From the NCBI GenBank assembly GCA_021155195.1, contig JAJNPV010000050.1, forward strand, positions 186,001 through 250,000: a stretch of DNA of 64,000 nucleotides. Direction: 5' to 3'. The position numbers were made by a program, and so were the translations under genes. The notes beneath the pieces are model-generated. The model saw nothing but the letters and a program-made list of their open reading frames with translations, was not told the DNA's origin and searched no databases. Positions 44,001-51,174 of the stretch are shown here, in pieces. Origin of the DNA: Ohtaekwangia sp. (GTDB taxonomy: Bacteria; Bacteroidota; Bacteroidia; Cytophagales; Cyclobacteriaceae). Position 1 is the stretch's first letter; each line of letters opens with the position of its first letter.

Positions 44001-44222
44001 CGTGTATCCAACATAGTACACATTGTCATTTCCAATAACTCCCGAAATTGCATTGGCACGGCCGCCACGAAATGGCCCAATGTTTCGCCACTTCAATCCT
44101 TTGAAGTTGGCTTCATCCAAAGAGCTTATTGGTGGTGGTTCAACTTTTGATTTAGATTTTTGCGCTGTCGCGGGAATTATTCCAAACAATGCCAGCAACA
44201 GGATGCAGGGTAATTTTTTCAT
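41037..44222 (-). CDS. Exported BNR/sortilin (VPS10)-like repeat protein, paralogue 2
   Basis: 1,061 aa with a signal peptide (MKKLPCILLLALFGIIPATAQ). The layout is the same as the protein at 37058. It opens with LKWRNIGPFRGGRANAISGV (versus TWRELGPFRGGRSGTVTGVP there), carries repeated Asp-box turns (SIDGGATWKKT, SIDGGDTWTKI, TKDGGKTWTNI) and a PDLTRND block, and ends with a helical C-terminal region. It is a separate transcription unit with a strong terminator. The two proteins are clearly related but divergent, so this is an old duplication, not a recent repeat. It is probably periplasmic or surface-exposed, with function unknown. No T9SS sorting domain is visible. Confidence 0.85.
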   Translation of the reverse strand: MKKLPCILLLALFGIIPATAQKSKSKVEPPPISSLDEANFKGLKWRNIGPFRGGRANAISGVIGNDNVYYVGYTGGGIAKTDDAGITWKNISDGFFKVGSIGEIAICESDPNVIYVGTGEHAVRGVMTSYGDGVYKSTDGGKTWKNIGLEKTRHISEIAIHPNNPDIVLVGAQGAVHGPSSDRGVYKSIDGGATWKKTLYVDENTGVSSLNMDMTNPRIIYAATWQHRRYPWKVESGGAGSTIWKSIDGGDTWTKINEGLPKEMGKIGVAVSRANPNRVYAIIEAEKSKAGLYRSDDGGKKWNHMTSDHTITARSWYYMEVFPDPINEDVVYVLNAPMTRSIDGGKTFSTLRVGHGDTHDLWINPKTNSTMALADDGGGEISFNTGRSWSPLNNQATAQFYRVNVDNRFPYWVYGGQQDNSSVAIPSRNGSYGITEKDWFNGPGCESAWIAFNDPSNPELLYGGCYQGIIDVLDTRTGEVKDIQEYPATNLGFKPREMKYRFNWNAPLINSPHDSKVLYHAGNVLFKSTNGGFSWEVISPDLTRNDTTKQNTSGGPITNEGAGGENYNTIYYVIESPHERGVIYTGSDCGYVQLTKDGGKTWTNITPAGMPEAMIHSIEVSPHDKGTVYITASRYKFNDYSNMTYKSTDYGKSWTKIGGGVEVDDFIKVIREDKKVKDLLYAGSERGFYLSTNGGSSFSKFQLNLPIVPVTDLIIKDNDLIAATAGRSFWILDDLAAIQQSKGSFTSTVKLFTPKPTYRLSSVTIPEYFGDIPGLGRNPANGVALDYYLREKADTNKVTLEILGADGKLIRKYTNKKDENFKPWPGGPSAPQTIPAEAGVNRFAWDFRTESLTGVQGVYVYGDYSGYRVAPGKYKARVTFKGKSSETELEIISDPKVTATAAEWAAQQEFLKQSGEKFDELHNSVNNMRQVKKQIETLNESLKSNPDAKELIESGKDILKKIDEWEKNLIEPRSKNFQDVINFPNKLNSEFLQLRGVADTHDPRLTKGVQDRAMDVNATWTKYKQQMNILIEKDIRDYNQKFKDKNLPAVNTEKKETIINN

Positions 44223-44316
44223 AGAGAGTTTAGGTTACAAATACAGATTTAACCAAAACTTCCTTAAGAAGCCAATGAAATTACTTAATTGGTGTTTCCA
44301 GAGGTGGAAATAGGTG

Positions 44317-46050
44317 CTATCGATTCTTTAGCTTTCTCATTGCCTGCGAAAAAGCAATTTTGATTGGATGACCTTGCACATGATGCTGATTTTTTACCAC
44401 CCACTTCCCATTAATAATTGTACCGGCAATCCGGCTGGAGTCGGAAGTATAAAGTATTGTGGCAAGTCTGTTTTTTTCGGAGGTCTCTGCAAGTAAGTGT
44501 GATCCCGAGTTATAAATCACAGCATCAAACGGGTTTCCAATTTCAAAATGATTATCAGTTTTCAGCCCCATGGCATTTCTTCCTGTTGTTACTTCTTCAT
44601 TGATCATGTAAGAAGCCGCATCACCCTCAAAGGTGTTGCGCTGATTTGTTACCAATCGTTGTCGGTAATCAATCATTCGAAACTCTTCCATAGGACTTAA
44701 TCCGATATGGCTATCCGTACCAATACACCAACGACCGCCTTGCTTTACATATTCTTTCATTCTAAAAATCCCATCCCCTAAATTTCCTTCAGTTGATGGG
44801 CACAATACTACGGCTGCTCCGGACTTTGCCAATGATGCAAGTTCGTTGTCATCCAAATGTGTAGAGTGAACCAGATTAAACCGTTCACTCACTTCCATGT
44901 TTTCTAAAAGCCATTGCATGGGTCGTTTACCACAATAGGCAAGGCAATCTGTAATTTCTTTTTTCTGTTCGGCTACATGAAGATGAAAAGGTAAGTGCTT
45001 AGGTGCATTATTGAATGTTGCTTTTATGTCATGTAAATTAACGGCACGAAGCGAATGAACACCAAACCCTAATAACGCATTATCGGTATCCGCTACAACT
45101 TTTTTGGATGCCTCCAGTAAATTAAAATAATCTTCAACTGATTTCGAGATAAACCTCTTTTGTCTTTCTTGAGGTGGTAAGCCAAAACCTCCTTGCTGGT
45201 AAAATACCGGAATCAATGTGATTTTTATTCCAGCTCGTTGAGCGGCAGCCATCATGCGCGCACCCATCTCTGCAAGGTTGGCATACCGCTTTCCAGTTTT
45301 ATCGTGATGTAAATAATGAAATTCAGCCACGTGGGTATAACCCACACGAACCATTTCTGCATATAGCATGGCGGCAATGGCTTCAGCCTGATCAGGGTCA
45401 ACCGAAAGTGCGCATTGATACATAGCTTCACGCCACGTCCAAAAATCATCTTGAGTTCCAATTGCATGATTTTCTGCAAGTCCGGCCATCGCATACTGAA
45501 AGGCATGTGAATGTGCATTTTGAAAACCTGGCAGAGCAAATCCTTGAACTGATTCCAGTGCAATAGTTTCGTTTGGTGGTTGACTTGATAAATAATCAAT
45601 GCACCCCTTTTCATCCACACCAACATAAGCTGGAGAAAGCCAGCCTTCCTTTTGAAGAAGAGAATTGAAATGAAAGAATTTTAGTCCCTCACCTCGTCCT
45701 TCGGACACCCCTCTCCCCAGGGAGAGGGGAAGGGGTGAGGGACTACCTGCCTCCTCTTTTATTGAATTCAATACTTCTTTCATTTTACCAATAACCTGAT
45801 CATTCGTAAACCTAATTATTTTAATCCCATACTCTGCAAGGAAATCAGTTCGTAAACGATCATACTTTTTTTGATCTTCCTTCAAATGAATTTCTCCATC
45901 CACCTCCACACCTAGTCTAAGTTCTTCACAATAAAAATCAAGGATGTACCCTTTAATGGGTTGCTGTCTTCTGAACTTTAATTTGTTCAGTCTCCTTCCC
46001 CTCAAAGATTCCCACAAAAGTGCTTCTGCCTCAGTAGGGTCTTTTCTCAT
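44317..46050 (-). CDS. hutF: Formimidoylglutamate deiminase (HutF) with DUF559 domain fused in front
   Basis: One 577-aa frame joins two unrelated proteins. From codon CTA at 45684-45682 to the end (about 455 aa, normal HutF length) is an amidohydrolase. It has FQNAHSHAFQYAM (metal HxH), FHLHVAEQ, LVHSTHLDD and WCIGTDSHIGLSPMEEFR, which identify formimidoylglutamate deiminase, giving formylglutamate and ammonia in histidine breakdown. Residues 1-102 are a DUF559 (Vsr/MTES-like) endonuclease domain (MRKDPTEAEALLWESL, YILDFYCEELRLGVEVDG). The linker SPSPLPLSLGRGVSEGRGEG is a translated palindromic repeat. HutF's own ATG is missing and is replaced by CTA at the repeat edge. The DUF559 frame continues upstream to an ATG at 46137, but an in-frame TGA lies at 46104-46102. 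Confidence 0.85.
   Translation of the reverse strand: MRKDPTEAEALLWESLRGRRLNKLKFRRQQPIKGYILDFYCEELRLGVEVDGEIHLKEDQKKYDRLRTDFLAEYGIKIIRFTNDQVIGKMKEVLNSIKEEAGSPSPLPLSLGRGVSEGRGEGLKFFHFNSLLQKEGWLSPAYVGVDEKGCIDYLSSQPPNETIALESVQGFALPGFQNAHSHAFQYAMAGLAENHAIGTQDDFWTWREAMYQCALSVDPDQAEAIAAMLYAEMVRVGYTHVAEFHYLHHDKTGKRYANLAEMGARMMAAAQRAGIKITLIPVFYQQGGFGLPPQERQKRFISKSVEDYFNLLEASKKVVADTDNALLGFGVHSLRAVNLHDIKATFNNAPKHLPFHLHVAEQKKEITDCLAYCGKRPMQWLLENMEVSERFNLVHSTHLDDNELASLAKSGAAVVLCPSTEGNLGDGIFRMKEYVKQGGRWCIGTDSHIGLSPMEEFRMIDYRQRLVTNQRNTFEGDAASYMINEEVTTGRNAMGLKTDNHFEIGNPFDAVIYNSGSHLLAETSEKNRLATILYTSDSSRIAGTIINGKWVVKNQHHVQGHPIKIAFSQAMRKLKNR
45686..45742. repeat. REP-like palindromic repeat, copy 1
   Basis: A 57-bp element: the outer arms ccctcacc/ggtgaggg enclose an inner near-perfect hairpin, CCCCTCTCCC/GGGAGAGGGG. 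It lies within the fused reading frame, immediately before the native HutF region. It is in direct orientation with copy 2 at 46155. Confidence 0.8.
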
Positions 46051-46154
46051 TTCGCGGGCAAATCCAAGAATTGCATCTGAAGTTTTATTGCGAGACCAAC
46101 TTCAATTCTTTATTGCTCTGACCTTTCGATTTAGCATGATTAATTTTTTCAAAT

Positions 46155-46210
46155 CCCTCACCCCGTCCTCGTTCCTCGGACACCTCTCTCCCCTGGGAGA
46201 GGGGAAGGGA
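46155..46210. repeat. REP-like palindromic repeat, copy 2
   Basis: A direct copy of the element at 45686 (shared ccctcacc, cgtcc, ctcggacac and ctctcccc, then gggagaggggaaggg), with a few extra bases inside and a decayed 3' arm. It abuts the stop codon of the N-formylglutamate amidohydrolase gene. The two copies bracket the DUF559 ORF. Confidence 0.8.
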
Positions 46211-47008
46211 TTAGTTCAACTGCTCTATCAATTTTTCAAACACTCGCTTCAATAAAACTCTCATTTTATCTGCTCTGGCCTTATCATATTTCAACTCAGT
46301 ATCATCCATGTAATTCACTTTGGTCATCTCTAGCTGCAGGGCATGTTGATTCTCAGCTGGCTTCCCAAAATGCCGGGTAATGTACCCGCCTTTGAAAGGA
46401 TGATTGTGTTGAACAGAATACACTCCATGATCCAGCACACCTAAAGCTGCTTCGATCAGACCGGGAGAAGCCGAAGTTCCATCTGCATCACCTAAAATCA
46501 AATCCGGAAATTGATCTTTCTGAATAGTGGATACAACTTGTCGAATAGAGTGACAATCCCACAAAAGTACCTTACCAAATTTCTTCTTTCTTTGCTGAAG
46601 CAAGGAATCAATCTGATGATGATACGGTTGATAATACAACTGCACTCTCCGCTTTACTTCCAACAGTTCTACCTCCTCTCGTTCATCTTTGTAAATTTTT
46701 TCACGCAAAAAAGTTGTGGTGGGGCAAAGTGCTGTAATAATTCTTCCATCCGTATACAAAGGTTTGCTGTGTGGATCACGATTCAAATCAATTACCCATC
46801 GATTGTAATTAGCCGCAATCATAGTAATGCCCAACGCTGGGGCAAAATCATAAAGCATATGAACAAACCAGTCTGTATCGTCTGGTGCTTTTATTAGTTT
46901 GGGTTTGTATTGGTCTTTTAGCTCTTCAGGAAAAGCAACACCGCAATGGGGTACACTTATGATAATGGGAACTTCGCTGCTGGATGCTTTGGCAAGTGTG
47001 AATACCAT
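46211..47008 (-). CDS. hutG: N-formylglutamate amidohydrolase
   Basis: 265 aa of the FGase family: IISVPHCGVAFPEEL near the N-terminus holds the first metal-site residues. YNRWVIDLNRDP, LLWDCHSIR (Asp-x-His) and HNHPFKGGYITRHFG follow, and the spacing matches the family. It deformylates N-formylglutamate to formate and glutamate, the step after HutF in the five-step histidine pathway, which fits the hutF gene directly downstream. The start ATG abuts the stop of the small coiled-coil gene. hutH, hutU and hutI are not in this window. Confidence 0.87.
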   Translation of the reverse strand: MVFTLAKASSSEVPIIISVPHCGVAFPEELKDQYKPKLIKAPDDTDWFVHMLYDFAPALGITMIAANYNRWVIDLNRDPHSKPLYTDGRIITALCPTTTFLREKIYKDEREEVELLEVKRRVQLYYQPYHHQIDSLLQQRKKKFGKVLLWDCHSIRQVVSTIQKDQFPDLILGDADGTSASPGLIEAALGVLDHGVYSVQHNHPFKGGYITRHFGKPAENQHALQLEMTKVNYMDDTELKYDKARADKMRVLLKRVFEKLIEQLN

Positions 47009-47272
47009 CTATTTCTTCTTCTTTAACTCTTCTATTTGCGCTTCTGCAATAGCCCTTTGCACCAATGCTTCATGCCTTGCCTGATCCATCATTACTTGAA
47101 ATTCTGTAGCTCTTGCTTCTTGCTCTTTTACAATTTTTTCCAAGAGCCCCTTTTCCTTTTCGCAGGTAGCAGCCACATCGTCTATTTGAGATTTTTGTAC
47201 AAAAGCAAAAATTACCAATGCTGCGCATGCAATACTGAGTATACCAATGATCACATTTTTATTCATGGCCAA
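47009..47272 (-). CDS. Small membrane-anchored coiled-coil protein
   Basis: 87 aa. One N-terminal membrane helix (VIIGILSIACAALVIFAFV) is followed by a charged helix rich in Glu, Lys and Ala up to the C-terminal KKKK (IDDVAATCEKEKGLLEKIVK and onward), predicted to be a coiled coil facing the periplasm. Start at 47272 or at the second Met, 6 bp later. It lies between the GH3 and hutG genes with gaps of 6 and 0 bp and so is certainly in their transcript. Function unknown. Confidence 0.7.
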   Translation of the reverse strand: MAMNKNVIIGILSIACAALVIFAFVQKSQIDDVAATCEKEKGLLEKIVKEQEARATEFQVMMDQARHEALVQRAIAEAQIEELKKKK

Positions 47273-47278
47273 TAGCGA

Positions 47279-48526
47279 TTAATTCTTCTTGGATTTTTTC
47301 TTTTTCTTGGTTGTAGATTCAGGCAACGTTTCCGGAGCAGGCTCTTCCTTTTTAACTTCAACAGGCTTCTTCATGGCTGCTTCAGCTTGCGCCAGTTGAT
47401 TCTGGAGCTTTACAATCTCCGCTTTGTATGCGGCTACATCGCGATTACCGATACGACTTTTCAATTGAATGATCCGTTGAAAGGACTCATCAATACGCTC
47501 AGGTTTTATTTCTCCACTACTCACCATCTTTTTAATAATCGCGTGTACTTTATCAACCGTGCGCTCATCACTTCCGGGAATGTTATTAGAAAAACACATG
47601 ATGTCCACACCTGCATTGATAGCAAGTTTGATCGTTTCTTCTAATCCAAAGTTTTTAGAAATAGCATGCATCTGCATATCATCTGAAAATACTACTCCAT
47701 TAAAACCAAGTCGTTTTCTTAATATCCCATCCAGAATTTCCTTTGACAAGGTTCCTGGATATCCCTTTGCATCCAAATTTTTATTTACAATGTGTGAAGT
47801 CATTACAGCATCCACATATCCAGAGTCAATTAACAATTTGTATGGCAACAATTCCTGTTCCGTCCAACTGTTTGTAACATCTGCCACGCCAAAGTGCGTA
47901 TCCTCCTTTGAGCTTCCGTGGCCGGGAAAATGTTTTGGTGAAGTAAGTACTCCATACTTGCGATGCATTTTAATTACCTCCTTCGCCATCATAGCAACGG
48001 TATCGGCATTGGCGGAATAGGCGCGCTCAGGTTTCGCAATCACGGTATTGTCTTTATTGATAGCCAAATCGACTACGGGGGCAAAGTTTACATTAAAACC
48101 TAACCCAGCAAGGGTTGCTGCGGTAGCATCGGCATAAAATCGCACAGAGTCCAATGACATGGATTTACCCAGTGCTCCGGCTGTGATGGATTTAGTGAAT
48201 CCGTACTTTTCCTTAAGTCGATTTACTTTACCCCCTTCCTGATCAATGCAAATAAACAACGGAATAGAAGCAGCCTTTTGATACGTCCATGTCATGCTTT
48301 TTACACTGGCAAATGCATTGGACTTGTTTGGAATATTCTTTTCAAAAAAGATAAGTGCTCCCACTTTTCCTTTTCGCACTTCTTCCAACACTTTCTCGTC
48401 TACTTCTGCCTTGGGCATTCCTATCAAAATCATCTGCCCGATTTTTATATCGAGCATGTCCATAGATTGACCAAAACTATTTGTTGCCAACAAAGACATT
48501 ACTATTACAAAAACACACTTTCTCAT
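47279..48526 (-). CDS. Exported GH3-family beta-N-acetylhexosaminidase (NagZ-like)
   Basis: 415 aa with a signal peptide (MRKCVFVIVMSLLATNSFGQ). The GH3 TIM barrel shows QMILIGMP near residue 31, IDQEGGKVNRL near 95, and the NagZ His-Asp dyad loop KHFPGHGSSKEDTHFG near 195. The nucleophile Asp is in FSDDMQMHAI near 275. NagZ removes N-acetylglucosamine from muropeptides; here the enzyme is outside the cytoplasm. A C-terminal extension of about 60 residues is a coiled coil ending in a Lys-rich tail (KKKKKSKKN). It follows the PBP4-type gene by 14 bp, suggesting joint peptidoglycan turnover. Confidence 0.9.
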   Translation of the reverse strand: MRKCVFVIVMSLLATNSFGQSMDMLDIKIGQMILIGMPKAEVDEKVLEEVRKGKVGALIFFEKNIPNKSNAFASVKSMTWTYQKAASIPLFICIDQEGGKVNRLKEKYGFTKSITAGALGKSMSLDSVRFYADATAATLAGLGFNVNFAPVVDLAINKDNTVIAKPERAYSANADTVAMMAKEVIKMHRKYGVLTSPKHFPGHGSSKEDTHFGVADVTNSWTEQELLPYKLLIDSGYVDAVMTSHIVNKNLDAKGYPGTLSKEILDGILRKRLGFNGVVFSDDMQMHAISKNFGLEETIKLAINAGVDIMCFSNNIPGSDERTVDKVHAIIKKMVSSGEIKPERIDESFQRIIQLKSRIGNRDVAAYKAEIVKLQNQLAQAEAAMKKPVEVKKEEPAPETLPESTTKKKKKSKKN

Positions 48527-48540
48527 TCTTCTATTTCAGG

Positions 48541-49821
48541 TTAATATTTATCGTGAATTGCGTACAAAATTTTCTCCATCCGCCTCCGCACTTCATTTGT
48601 ACTGGCAAGGTAGTTATTATTCATCATGCTGAAGATCAAAACCCTACCCGATCGTGTCACCAGATAACCACTTAACGTGTGATTGTTACTGAGCGTACCC
48701 GTCTTCCCAAAAATAAAAGGAGGATCTTTATGATACCAGTTTTTAATGGTCCCTTGCTTTCCACCCACAGCCAATAAACTAAACAATCGTCCTTGAGGAA
48801 TTTCAGTATAAATTTTCTCCCAAAGTTTTATGATCGAACGAGGTGTAAACAAATTATAGCGCGAAAGACCCGAACCATCTACCCAACTGGGTTCATCAGG
48901 TAAATCAGCAAGAAAATTCCTTTTTGCAAAATCAATGGCTATTTCCGGCTTTAGCGTATCACTTAGTACCCCGGCACATTGAAGCAGCAACTGCTCAGCA
49001 ATAAAATTATCACTGTCTTGCATCATTACACTATATAAACTGTCCATCGGAATACTTTTCAACGCTTGCGCATTGTGCGGAAGTGGTAGGTAAATTTCCT
49101 TTACTTCCCGCTGAAGTGTGTCACTTAATAAATCAGCAATCAGATCACTACTGTAATGATAAGGTACTTCCCAACTTTTGCTTGTAGTGATGCCCGGAAA
49201 GAAAGTAAGCTGATTATTGTCAAGGTCGTGAATGATTTCATCCCGCTTGCGCAGATCGGTAGCAACTGTAAAATGCTGAGTGAAAAACCGAGGCGAAATA
49301 AAGAAATCATTAAAAGGTCTCTCAATTGCAATCAGGTTTCCGAACATAGGAAACGGTGATCTCTCCGCTGAGTAATCGTAGGGGTAATCATCCCACGCCC
49401 ACCCCGGGCCAAGCGAACTTGTTTTAAAATTAGTAGCCGAATAAAATAACTTTTCGGGCGAATGCTCTAAGAAATTAAAAACCCTTCCGTTATCGAATGT
49501 TCGAGCATACAAAAACGAAGGGTCGCCCATGCCCCAAAAAATTAACGAGTCACCCTTATAAATATATTTAAGCGCTGTAGCGGAATCGCCCAACAATTTT
49601 AGTGACGTATAGAATGTAAATATTTTTGTGTTTGATGCCGGTGTGAAATATTTCTCTGCATTGTACTCAATCAAGTATTTTTTTGATTTGAGATCGTACA
49701 ACGCAAAACCAGTGTGATCCTTTAGATCTAATTGGGTTTGGTTTATCTCTTTAAGAATGCCAATACGTGGCGAGCATGCCCAGCCTGCTAAAAGAATAAA
49801 AACTGCAATAAAAATCCTCAT
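48541..49821 (-). CDS. dacB: D-Ala-D-Ala carboxypeptidase/endopeptidase, PBP4 (S13) family
   Basis: 426 aa. The signal segment ends in LLAGWAC, a lipobox. The three penicillin-binding motifs are present: SNTK (SxxK, Ser63 and Lys66), SDN (QDSDNFIAE near 268) and KTG (FGKTGTLSNNHTLSGY near 375). This order and spacing are those of class-C PBP4. It cleaves terminal D-Ala or peptide cross-links in peptidoglycan. It lies in a tight run with DinB (3 bp) and GH3 (14 bp). Confidence 0.9.
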   Translation of the reverse strand: MRIFIAVFILLAGWACSPRIGILKEINQTQLDLKDHTGFALYDLKSKKYLIEYNAEKYFTPASNTKIFTFYTSLKLLGDSATALKYIYKGDSLIFWGMGDPSFLYARTFDNGRVFNFLEHSPEKLFYSATNFKTSSLGPGWAWDDYPYDYSAERSPFPMFGNLIAIERPFNDFFISPRFFTQHFTVATDLRKRDEIIHDLDNNQLTFFPGITTSKSWEVPYHYSSDLIADLLSDTLQREVKEIYLPLPHNAQALKSIPMDSLYSVMMQDSDNFIAEQLLLQCAGVLSDTLKPEIAIDFAKRNFLADLPDEPSWVDGSGLSRYNLFTPRSIIKLWEKIYTEIPQGRLFSLLAVGGKQGTIKNWYHKDPPFIFGKTGTLSNNHTLSGYLVTRSGRVLIFSMMNNNYLASTNEVRRRMEKILYAIHDKY

Positions 49822-49824
49822 TCA

Positions 49825-50334
49825 TCAGGCAAGATACCGCTCTTTCAAGATATGGCAATGATGGGTTTCATGACCGGCAATAATAAATCCTAAAGCAACC
49901 ACTGATAATTCATTTTTGTTGGAAGTTCCTTTTCGGGTAAGCATTTCAGGTGTAAAGCCTTCGAACAAATCAATGGTTGAAGAACGTAGATGAGCCATTT
50001 CGGCCGTAATCTTTTCAATGCTTCTTCCGGCTGCATTTGCCTGTGGTGCATAATCGTTTTCTTCGAAGCCAGCCAATGGAGTTTTATCATTTCGCGCAAA
50101 GCGCAGGGCGCGATAGGCAAAGATTCGTTCGGCATCAATTACATGACATAATAATTCCCGTACGGTCCATTTATCTGGTGCATATTTAAAATCAAGCTTG
50201 TTATGTGGAATTGAATGAACCAATTCAAGTGCGCGATGACCCGAGATGCGAAGTGCTTGTAACAAATCGCTTTCTTCCACTTGCTTAACATAGTTTTTAT
50301 AAAAATGCGGAACGGTATCTAGATTCAAAAGCAT
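49825..50334 (-). CDS. DinB-family protein
   Basis: 169 aa, a four-helix bundle of the DinB/YfiT type. The three-His metal site is suggested by ELLCHVIDAERIF near 60 and by GHETHHCHIL near 155; the helix around KWTVRELL is family-typical. DinB-fold proteins include thiol transferases (mycothiol or bacillithiol dependent) and other metal enzymes. No specific substrate can be inferred. The gene is 3 bp upstream of the PBP4-type gene and 11 bp downstream of the lipoprotein gene, in one operon. Confidence 0.88.
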   Translation of the reverse strand: MLLNLDTVPHFYKNYVKQVEESDLLQALRISGHRALELVHSIPHNKLDFKYAPDKWTVRELLCHVIDAERIFAYRALRFARNDKTPLAGFEENDYAPQANAAGRSIEKITAEMAHLRSSTIDLFEGFTPEMLTRKGTSNKNELSVVALGFIIAGHETHHCHILKERYLA

Positions 50335-50345
50335 AGTTAGAATTT

Positions 50346-51107
50346 TTAAAATTCGGAAAATAAAGCATCGGGTAACGTCTGATCTACCTTCACGTTTTTA
50401 GGGCCTCCACCATCGGATCGATCTGCTGATAACAATATGCCTCCATAATTTTGATAATTATCCCAAGGTCGAACAAAACCCATTTTATCTTCTGCCGCGC
50501 TTGGATAGTATGCCCAATAGCGAACTAACTTTTCGTGCTTGTCTACATACAGTTTATACATATTCTGTGGAGTTACCCCTACTTCTTTAAAAGTTAGGAT
50601 TAAAGAATTATAACGATTGCCTTTCAGGGTGTCTTCGCCCATGTATTTAATCGTTACTCCAGTATCTTTTATTTTATAAGGCATCACTAACCAATAGGAA
50701 TCATTGATCCAGATTGATTTTGCTTTATCCAAAAGATTTTTCAGGCTATCGGGTTCTGTAATTTCGGTGCCTTTTATTCTTACTCTTCCCTCACCGGTTT
50801 TTTCATTCACTAAATAAATTGTGCTGTCAGGCGCACTTTCAATTCGTACACGTCCGGTTTGCTTGTCCCAAATCAAATCCCTCCGCCCAAAGAAATTCCA
50901 GGAAATGAATCGGGTTTTGTCCCAATTCTCCCTTCCCCCCATCGCATGCATAATGCTATCGGCTAATTGAATGGCTGCAGGATCAGAGTCAGCAACATTA
51001 AATCCATCGGCAGCAGGATTTTGTTCAGCCAATGTTTTTACAGATTCCTTTGGCGCACAGCTACCCAAAAGCAGAGTTAGTGCACATGCAGTAATAATAT
51101 ATTTCAT
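50346..51107 (-). CDS. Outer-membrane-type lipoprotein, DUF6503-like
   Basis: 253 aa with a lipobox (LLLGSC, Cys17). Features are LADSIMHAMGGRENWDKTRFISW, a RDLIWDKQTGRVRI strand and KGNRYNSLILTFKE, followed by KLYVDKHEKLVRYWAYYPS. This resembles the LolA/LolB-like beta-barrel-half fold of DUF6503 proteins in Bacteroidota. It may bind a lipid or hydrophobic ligand. It is the first gene of the eight-ORF run ending at 44317. The family name is a tentative recognition. Confidence 0.7.
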   Translation of the reverse strand: MKYIITACALTLLLGSCAPKESVKTLAEQNPAADGFNVADSDPAAIQLADSIMHAMGGRENWDKTRFISWNFFGRRDLIWDKQTGRVRIESAPDSTIYLVNEKTGEGRVRIKGTEITEPDSLKNLLDKAKSIWINDSYWLVMPYKIKDTGVTIKYMGEDTLKGNRYNSLILTFKEVGVTPQNMYKLYVDKHEKLVRYWAYYPSAAEDKMGFVRPWDNYQNYGGILLSADRSDGGGPKNVKVDQTLPDALFSEF

Positions 51108-51174
51108 TTGAATGGGGTTTCAGGTTAAGTGAAGGTAGTAAAATCTCAATTGATACAACTATCAAAAAGGTAGT

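Noticed and set aside
47559..48020. 153-codon open frame opposite the GH3 gene
   Set aside because: Antisense shadow; the GH3 frame has the catalytic motifs.
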